NCBI GenBank assembly: GCA_030267565.1
Contig: BRXU01000001.1
Location: forward strand, 6,448,001-6,512,000
DNA: 64,000 nucleotides
Direction: 5' to 3'
From: Pleodorina starrii
Taxonomy: Eukaryota; Chlorophyta; Chlorophyceae; Chlamydomonadales; Volvocaceae
The notes under the pieces are model-generated. The model did not search any database and had not been told where the DNA came from. It saw nothing but the letters and a program-made list of their open reading frames with translations. A program made the translations under genes and the position numbers. Shown piece by piece: positions 57,001 to 64,000 of the stretch. Every line of letters begins with the position of its first letter. Within the stretch, counting starts at the first letter, position 1.

Positions 57001-58468
57001 TTCTCCGCCGCTCGTATTCCCAGGGTCGAGAAGGTCGCCAGCAACACGAAGATGGCTGCGGGCCGCCGAGGGTTGTTTCCGTGAGCCAAGTGCGAAATGG
57101 GGGAAGAATGTGGGATGTGAGAAGGGCGATGGTGCTGTGGCCCCTGTGGGGTGTGCGATTTTTTGTAGTACGGTACCCTGCTGGTGCCCGGGGCACAGAA
57201 GAGCGGGCTGCTCTGGTTCCGGAGCCGAGCGCGGCATTGCAATCAAGGTGCCGTATCGAGTCCAGCGGTTTATATCTGGACCGGTCCCTGCAGATTTTAT
57301 GGACCGGCCCTCGGGCGAACAATCCCACACAACCACGAGGCGCTACCGCGAACCGCTGGTGTCGCGGTGCCGTGTTTTCCGGCGCCTCTCCCAGTGCGAC
57401 CCAATCCACATATCCTAACCACAAATCCTAACCACAAATCCTAACCAGGGACCAACGCCACAGCGTTGTGCCCACTGAGGCAAACGCACCGAGGTTAGCT
57501 TTAGCCCAGCCCAGCGACTGGCAGGCCGCCGCAAAGCGCCTGCGCCACCCTGCGCTTCGAAGAGCGGTAACGATTGGCACGAGCAAAGCGAAGGCAAAGG
57601 TCTGCACGCGCAAAGGACTAACAAGGGACGGACCATGCGTTGCAACGCTCGCGCGAGAGGAAATCGGCTTTGCCCCAAGCGGCCGGCCTTCACCTGACCA
57701 AACATTGAAGTGCGCGCAGTCAAAGCTCGAAGGCAACCCAGCTTCAAAGCATGTCACGACAGGGCTCGCACCTGTCACGAGTTTCCCAGGTATATGGACG
57801 ACTGGCAGCAGACAGACGACTAGCCAGCTGCCAGGGGAGCAACGCAGGTCGGGGTCGGCGAGGGTGCCGCGCCCTGCGCACAACGCGATGACCTGGCGAC
57901 GGGAAGAATCAGGGCGAACAACACAACCACATGCGGCAGCAAATTGATATCGCTGGAGATTCGCGTTTCTTTCGCAGAAACGGCCATCAGCGCAGTGTAA
58001 CAAACTCCCAACAAACATCTCAAGACTGATGTTTAGGCGTGCAAAATAAAATCAACTGGTGCGAATCTGGTTCGCACAACTCTTTCCGGGCGCCGCGGGC
58101 TGCTTTGTCCCTGCCGCCAAATTCCCAAGGGGGACATTGACCAACGTTGATGCAAAGAAGCACCCGGAAAAAATGTATCAGGGTCGCACCTTGAATGCGG
58201 ACATGGACATCAGGCAGCACATGCCCTGAGCCAAAAGTGGGTCAACGCTCCCGTCCAGAGCGAGGACCGGCAGCACGAAGAGGGCGGCCGCGATGGGCAG
58301 CAGCAGCGCCGCGCGCGCTGAGCCGGGCGGTGCACGGGCCGATGCGCGGAACGCCAGAGCGCTGAGCGCAACATGAGACGCGGACACAGCTGCGAGGGTG
58401 GCTAGGCGCGCTGCGAAGCCAGAGGCCAGCGCCGCCTCGAGCGCCGCTTCGAGCGTAAACCGACCCAT
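54026..58468 (-). CDS. wax synthase-like MBOAT acyltransferase
   Basis: Nine exons: 58468-58190, 57892-57779, 57601-57490, 57055-56870, 56659-56553, 56352-56262, 55873-54831, 54575-54465 and 54190-54026, giving 735 residues. Plant-type wax synthases transfer fatty acyl groups from acyl-CoA to long-chain alcohols in the endoplasmic reticulum. Family marks are HFDRVWLATSFAELWGRRWN followed by LTVTQVLRPACYDP (residues 267-297) and FLVSGLWHELVFF (from 614), with the active-site His near 621. Hydrophobic segments include RAALLLPIAAALFVLPVLAL near the N-terminus. Between the two signatures sits an insert of about 310 residues, rich in Ala, Ser, Pro and Arg, where relatives have only a few dozen. 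Exons 2 and 3 are the least certain, judged by phase and hydrophobic pattern. The start codon lies inside a GACCCATGGGTC palindrome. Substrate could be another alcohol or sterol. Confidence 0.85.
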
Positions 58469-58473
58469 GGGTC
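58462..58473. repeat. GACCCATGGGTC palindrome spanning a start codon
   Basis: An exact copy of the recurrent 12-bp palindrome. On the minus strand its central ATG is the proposed start codon of the wax synthase-like gene. Confidence 0.85.
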
Positions 58474-59612
58474 GCCGCTGGGTCGGATGATGGCGATGAT
58501 TCAATCTCTGAAAATCTGAAGGAAGAGCGACTAAGGGTAAAAAGGAAAGGTGTGAAGGCAGTGTCTGTGTACCTTGAAAGGCAGACATCAAATGAGAAAA
58601 GTTTGGTGGTGTGTGAGCGGAGAGTGTACTATAATGTGAGGAAATGTGCGGCAGGGGATCAGTCGCTCCTTGGGCTCCAGCTACCTGCAGGACAAGTAGC
58701 AGAACTTGACCAGCCGTCCCGGATGTATGTGTCAAGCAGGTCGAGATTTTTTCCTTGAAGCTGAAGTGGCACTTCCGTCCGTGTGGATGACTCGTCGCTC
58801 GACCACGCGGCGGATGGCGTGCAACCTTCCAATTTTGCGGTGCCCCTGCCTTCCGGACCACCAACGTTGTTAAGCGGAAGCATACAAAGAATATAGGTTT
58901 CAAACGACATGCAGATGCCAAGCTTGGATGTGGCAGCGCTGGCCGCAAGCTAGAGGCAACCCTTTGGGAATCTCCTCCTTTGGCAGTCGGGCCCTCAACG
59001 GGCAGCAACAGCAATGTCCGTCCTTGCGTTAGCCTTGCACCGTTGCCAGGACCGCTTCTTGGTAGCCGGTGCAGGAGGAAAGTTTGTATAGGGTGCGTAC
59101 CCTTTGAGGGTGCCCACCGTACACACGACCTCGTTCGCGGGAGAAGGAGCCAGCTAACTCAACGTGCGCTTGGAGGTCGGACTCTGCCGAAACAACAGCT
59201 GGACATTTTACTTTCGCAAGTATTGCCGGGCGATAGCATTATAAGATGCGTGGTTGACTTGAGACAGCGCTGAACCTGCTGCAGCGACCGTGAAAGTGCG
59301 GTGGTGGCGCCCGGGGCCCGTTGTGGCATCCCACTTTGCAGCGCTGCTGCAACTATACGACCGCACCTATGATATACAGTCCCTGGGCTTTGCTGCTTAC
59401 TCAACGGCACAGCGGGCATTAAGTGGTGTTGTACATATGCCGTACGTCATGAGTAATTAAATCGACTAAAACAAATGCGCATTTCGCCAGTTCCCCAGCC
59501 TATCCCATTTTATTTATTGCCGTCATTAGTTGCTGCCTATCAAAACTTCTTCACGCGACCCACGAATCGCCGGTTATAATATTGGAAAACCAACGTGAAA
59601 TTGGTTTGCGAA
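58469..59612. promoter_or_regulatory. divergent promoter region: wax synthase and PAQR genes
   Basis: About 1.1 kb between the start codons of two genes transcribed away from each other. An AT-rich block with TTATAATAT lies near 59575, about 40 bases before the PAQR ATG. No gene is recognisable inside. Confidence 0.55.
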
Positions 59613-62154
59613 ATGTTCACAGACCTCATCGCTATGACTTGCACGGAGCCTGTAGAAACAAAGAAGGGTCGTGCAAGGGCGCGACGCGAAGTGTCCATCA
59701 CTGCGACGAGTTGTAGTCCAGCAAAGATTGGCGACGAGGATGGAGTTGTGCACCCGATGCGTACAGGTCTACGCTGGGAAGAAGTGCCGCAGGGGTTGCG
59801 CTTGCTGGGTGTCACAACTGGATACCGTCAGGGTGGGACCTACCGGGAGTGCCTCATGTCGCTCTTCACGTGGCATAACCAGACCTTGAATAGCTGGACA
59901 ATGATATTCGGTAAGGAAGCCTCGATACGCTCCACGGGGACGTTTCCCGGGTAGGCAGTACCCTCGATAACGGGGATTGTGTCCTTTCCCGGGCGCCCAA
60001 CATGATTTGTCTGGCAGTATAGTCCCGGCTCAACAACTTCGGGTGGAGCACCAAGAAATGCCAGCATGGGCCTGGGCAGGGCTTCTTGCGCATTCCTTGT
60101 CATTTGCTTGTACGGAACAGTTGGGTGTTGGGTGCTCGGGTCCACCACGCAGAGGTGAGGTGAGCCAATTTCACCTCGAGGTGAGGTTGCCTCACTGCAG
60201 CAAACTGTATTTTCAGCTCCCTCCTATCCAAAGGGACCGCTCCTGTTTTCAACTCCTGGCATGCAGGCTGGCTCGTGTCGTCGTGGCTCCTGGGTTGGTC
60301 CCTGGCGCGTCTGCATCCGCGGGGACTCGACATCACACCCTTCCTGGCCCTGTGGCTGTGCCCGACGGTTCACCTGCCGTTCACAGTGGGTGCGTGGGGC
60401 AGGGCGCGCGGGTCCGGATCGGGTCCTGGTGCGGGGTTTCGGAGCTGCGCCCTTCTCCCACCCCCTACTTGACATCCAGATTTACTTCAGCTCGGGCTCA
60501 GTGACACATCACGCACTGCACGAGGGCTGCAGGATGAAACCCATAAGGAAAACCCAGCAAAGCGGCCAACCAAGAAGCAGCCGGACCCAACCCGACCCGC
60601 GCACGGGGCGCAGGCCGTCCCTGATTTCGCTCCCTTCGTGTTTGCCAACCTCAACGCTGCTGAACCGCACTCGCCGCCACACTCCCTGACGTGCACCGGG
60701 CCCCCGACCTCATAAGCTCACCCACCGGAAGGGTCAATCGACTCACCAGATCTAACGCACTGCACCGCACCGCACCGGACCTAACATCGGACCTGGCAAA
60801 TTGGCGTCGCCTCCTCCACCCGGTGGCCCGCAGGCTACCACCAGTTCCTGTGCATCAGCCCTGAGGTGCTGCGCCGCTGGCGCGCCCTGGACGTCGCCTT
60901 CATCTTCATCGCCTCCATCCCCCTGACGTACGGCATGGCGTACTTTGTGATGCCGCTGCCGTACGCGCTGGGCCTGACGGCCGTCACGCTGGGCCTGTCG
61001 CTGCACGCCTGGCACAATGCGTCGGCTCTCCCCGCGGGGGCGGAAATCAACAAGTCAGCAAACACACGCTACGTGGTGGGTGGGTGGGTGGGTGGGTGGG
61101 ATGGCCTGTGTTTGGCCTTTGGGATATCGGTGCCCCGGTGGATGAGGCTGGTGGGTCGCTCCGGTTCGGGTTGGATTGATGGACCCATGGGCCCATGGGT
61201 CGGATCGGGGCTTCGGTGGGTTGGCCTGAGTTGGTTTGGGTTGCCGGGTCAGGTTGGGCAACTTAGCCAAACCCAGATCCTACATTACGTACCGACATCA
61301 AAATGGAGGGGCAAATGGGTCAACAAAAACACCAACGGCCTCGCTGGTTGTCCGCCAGGGACAGGCCGCGAACCGGACTTGATGCTGCAGACGTCTGGCG
61401 TCATCGCCAATCGAGCTTTCTGCTTTGCCGCGCAACAGACAACCCCTTTTGAAAACGATGTGCCGTACTGTGTCGTACTGTTGCTGTCAGGGGTATGTCG
61501 TGCTTGTCTACACCTTCCCCATCCTGCTCCAAGCGGCCCTCGACCTGCGGCAAGCGATGACGGCGGTGACTGCCGACGGCGCGGGCGTCAAGTACGACAT
61601 GCTGTACACCGCCTGGGTCGCTGTTGCCATCGCTTTCTGCTTCCTGTACGGCGGGGTGACGTACGTTATGTCGTTCCCCGACATCTACGCACCGGGCTTG
61701 TTTGATCTCGTGGTGAGTCGCTCAGTTGGGGTCACCGTGTCGTTCTTGGCGGCGGAAGGTGTTGGCGGACGCGGGTGTCGTACCGGGTCATATCCGAAAC
61801 ACACCTACTCATCGTCAGAGCCCGGTCACCCCGTGCCCGCTCTCCAGGCTGTGTACCGCGCAGTGCGACCTCCCGTAGAGAACGCCGCATGGCAGCCGGG
61901 CGTTCTCCCTCCCGTCCGCCCGCCCGCCCGTGCCAACGGCGATGCGTAGCCCCTCGAAACTCCCGGCCCTCCGGCCCACCGCCCTCCCTCGCTGCCTCCC
62001 GGTGGGTCATCGTCTAACTCACCTTCCTTACCGCGCCGCTTGGCACATGCACGTGCAGGGCGCTGCGCAGCAGCTGATGCACCTGGCCATTGCGGGGGCG
62101 CACGCGCTCGAGTGGCTGTTTGTGATCCACATGTTTCAGAGGACCCGGGGGTAG
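59613..62154 (+). CDS. PAQR (progestin/adipoQ receptor, HlyIII-like) membrane protein
   Basis: Five exons: 59613-59910, 60267-60389, 60834-61075, 61491-61712 and 62059-62154, giving 326 residues. PAQR proteins are seven-helix membrane proteins with a buried zinc site, some with ceramidase-like activity. The N-terminal cytosolic mark GYRQGGTYRECLMSLFTWHN followed by TLNSWTMIFG is typical of the family. It is followed by helices including DVAFIFIASIPLTYGMAYFV and VLVYTFPILLQAAL, and by PDIYAPGLFDLV. The family Ser before the first zinc His is Thr 139 (TVGYH). The last motif, usually GHSHQxFH, is GAAQQLMH here, so one of the two C-terminal zinc histidines is Gln 299 while His 303 remains. The open frame extends slightly upstream without an ATG, so 59613 is the first possible start. 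A TGTAA at 62544-62548 fits its 3' end. Confidence 0.88.
61182..61201. repeat. extended 20-bp palindrome in PAQR intron 3
   Basis: GACCCATGGGCCCATGGGTC is a perfect 20-bp palindrome. Its ends and centre are built from the same GACCC...GGGTC motif found elsewhere in the window, as if two copies overlapped. Confidence 0.9.
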
Positions 62155-64000
62155 GGCGCCAAATGGCGGCAGCGGCAGCGGCAGCGGCCTGGAGTGGCCA
62201 CGTGGGAGTGAGCGGAGGTGAGGGAAATGAGCGGAGGTAGCGGTAAGGGAATTTTGTCGCGACGCAAGGGCCAGCAAGGGGCCTGCGTACGTTATCGCAC
62301 ATTGCGTGCGTACGCACATTGCAGCCTTTCCTGCGCGCTCCTTTTTGATTGCGACTGCGGTTACGTCGGGGTTCGGCGAGACGTGCCCCGCGGCGTGGAC
62401 TCGTGGTGCTCGTGCAACCACTGGGTTGGAAACCCCTCGGAAGATAAATATGTATCCTGAGGGCTGTGGGCAATTTTGCGCGCAGTGTGCATGGGAGTAG
62501 GGCGAGTGGGACGGGATAATTTTGTGCAGAGTGCTTGTTTATATGTAATATAGTAATGGGGTTACGGGGAGGGTGCTTCCACATCCTCCGAAGGGTCGTT
62601 CGGGGGGTAGAACCAACGGACCGGGGTCAGTGTGAGTGGCTTTGCTGGGTACGTAGGTATTTGGCCCACGGGTCTTTGCGCGCCATCGATCAACATTTGA
62701 CGCATGCTGACAGGCTGGTAGCGCTTTGATCTTTTGTTATAGGATGTGCGGTGCTACGAGGGCACTTTTCGAGACGGCTAGTTTTTTCAACGACCCCATA
62801 AGTCACGGGTAGCCGCAGCGCGAGCGCTTTGCCGGAATGGCAATTGTCGATACTCTGGGCTGGATTCACGCGCACTGAGACCGATATCCGCACGCACGGA
62901 TATCCTCATTGGGTCATAACCCACTCGTCATGAGCCCTGGCGTTGTACAAAGCCAAAGGCACGCGGGCGTTTGGTGTGTGGCGTGTTGAGTGTTTCATTG
63001 AATGAGTGAGGGAGGGAAGGAGCCGGCGGGAAGACGACAGCCGCTCGTGCAAAAAGTCGGCGATTTCGAGGATTGAGATGATCCACAGTCAAATCTCACG
63101 TCTTGATCGAGCCGGCGGATTGGAGGCAGGGGGCGCACCAATTGCAACGTGTACATGCCCGGGTGTGCGGTATCAGCATCGGTGGAGAGACGCGGCGCAG
63201 CTTTCGAGTAGCAACACGGACGGTTCACACGACGATTTAAGGCGACCCGGGGGGTATCGGCTCCGTGACGAGCGCCACCGCGGTCGCTGGCTGCCTCGCT
63301 GTGATTACGCGGTATGGTAAATCGGTGACGGACTGGGGGGCCCGTTGCAAGGGGCGACCGAGGTCCATAACGCCTGCTGGCCCAGGCCCAGTGGCCGTGC
63401 GTCCGCATCCCATGATAATCTACCGGCGTGCTGTATCTTTCGGTCGAGCCCAACAAACCTGATTGGGTCCCGGCCGCAGTGTCGAAGTCCGATGGTAGCT
63501 ACACGGCACATTTGCGCTGTATATATCCAACCCAGGCGATCAGATGTCAGCTCAGTTCAATTGACGATGTTGCTGACCGGGGCGCCAGTCACCGAATGGG
63601 GCGGAATGGGGTTGCCGTGTTGCTTACGAACCAACGTGCCTGCCTGCCTGCCGTGCGCCTGGCGGCGCTAATCAAGACGTCTGCGCCATGTGCGCTATAT
63701 GCGGTTAAAACTAAGCCTCCTCGTCCTCCAAAAAAACGTCCAGTTCGATTCGGTACGGACCCCACAACAGTCTCCGGCAGGGAGGAGTCCCCGAGCGCCT
63801 CCCACCTGAAAGTTCAACGGCCTTCCCCCAGATCCCCCGCGCGGCCGATGCCGTCAAAAAGCAAGTCGCCTACTTACATATGCACGAGTCATGTCAGTCG
63901 TCTCACGTCTGAGGTCAAGTCAGAAGAGTCAGCTGCCGGTCCGGCAAAAAGGCTTCCCCTAAAGCGCTCTCGAATCCGAGACTTGTCTGCTAGCGAGGCT
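62155..64000. other. gene-poor right end
   Basis: About 1.85 kb. It starts with the PAQR 3' untranslated region, with TGTAA at 62544-62548. After that I find no open frame with a recognisable domain on either strand, and no repeat of note apart from a one-mismatch copy of the palindrome near 62662-62673. Confidence 0.5.
62544..62548 (+). terminator. candidate TGTAA polyadenylation signal (PAQR)
   Basis: TGTAA about 390 bases after the PAQR stop codon, in an AT-rich stretch. Assigned by motif and position. Confidence 0.45.

Overview
This window is nuclear DNA of a green alga, most likely a chlorophycean (volvocine or Chlamydomonas-like). It is GC-rich. All thirteen recognisable genes are split by introns (about 72 in total, nearly all GT-AG). 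Candidate polyadenylation signals are the volvocine TGTAA type. Several products are plastid proteins encoded in the nucleus: a Rubisco assembly factor, a plastid ribosomal protein and carbamoyl phosphate synthase. Every gene model here was assembled by hand. Exon joins were accepted only where splice dinucleotides, reading phase and protein-family match agreed, and each coding sequence sums to a whole number of codons.

Left arm (1-13.7 kb, minus strand): a gene-poor first 2.8 kb with a fragment of a dispersed repeat, then three genes head to tail: a CIA30-domain protein (4824-2843), sterol C-14 reductase (8424-5211) and an ASA1/GNB1L-like WD40 protein (13650-9405).

Centre (14.2-41.1 kb, plus strand): a cGMP-dependent protein kinase with four cyclic-nucleotide-binding modules (14223-20751), a PP6-type phosphatase catalytic subunit (23031-24034), a PTEN-type phosphoinositide phosphatase (25836-28614), Rubisco accumulation factor 1 (30090-33554), the plastid carbamoyl phosphate synthase small subunit (35285-39736) and plastid ribosomal protein PSRP6/cL38 (40625-41099). 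A 0.67-kb DNA-transposon-like element lies just upstream of the Rubisco factor.

Right arm (43-62 kb): on the minus strand, an unrecognised 98-residue protein (43980-43108), an unrecognised 1188-residue protein with a huge Ala/Gly/Ser-rich N-terminal region (51512-44827) and a plant-type wax synthase/MBOAT acyltransferase with a large inserted region (58468-54026). Divergent from the last is a PAQR-family seven-helix membrane protein (59613-62154). The final 1.8 kb has no gene I can support.

The genes do not form an operon-like pathway. Some themes recur: cGMP and phosphoinositide signalling (PKG, PTEN, PP6, PAQR), lipid and sterol synthesis, and plastid biogenesis. The most striking non-genic signal is the 12-bp palindrome GACCC-RY-GGGTC. 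It is found nine times exactly, far above chance, across exons in all three reading frames, an intron and intergenic DNA; one copy contains the wax synthase start codon.
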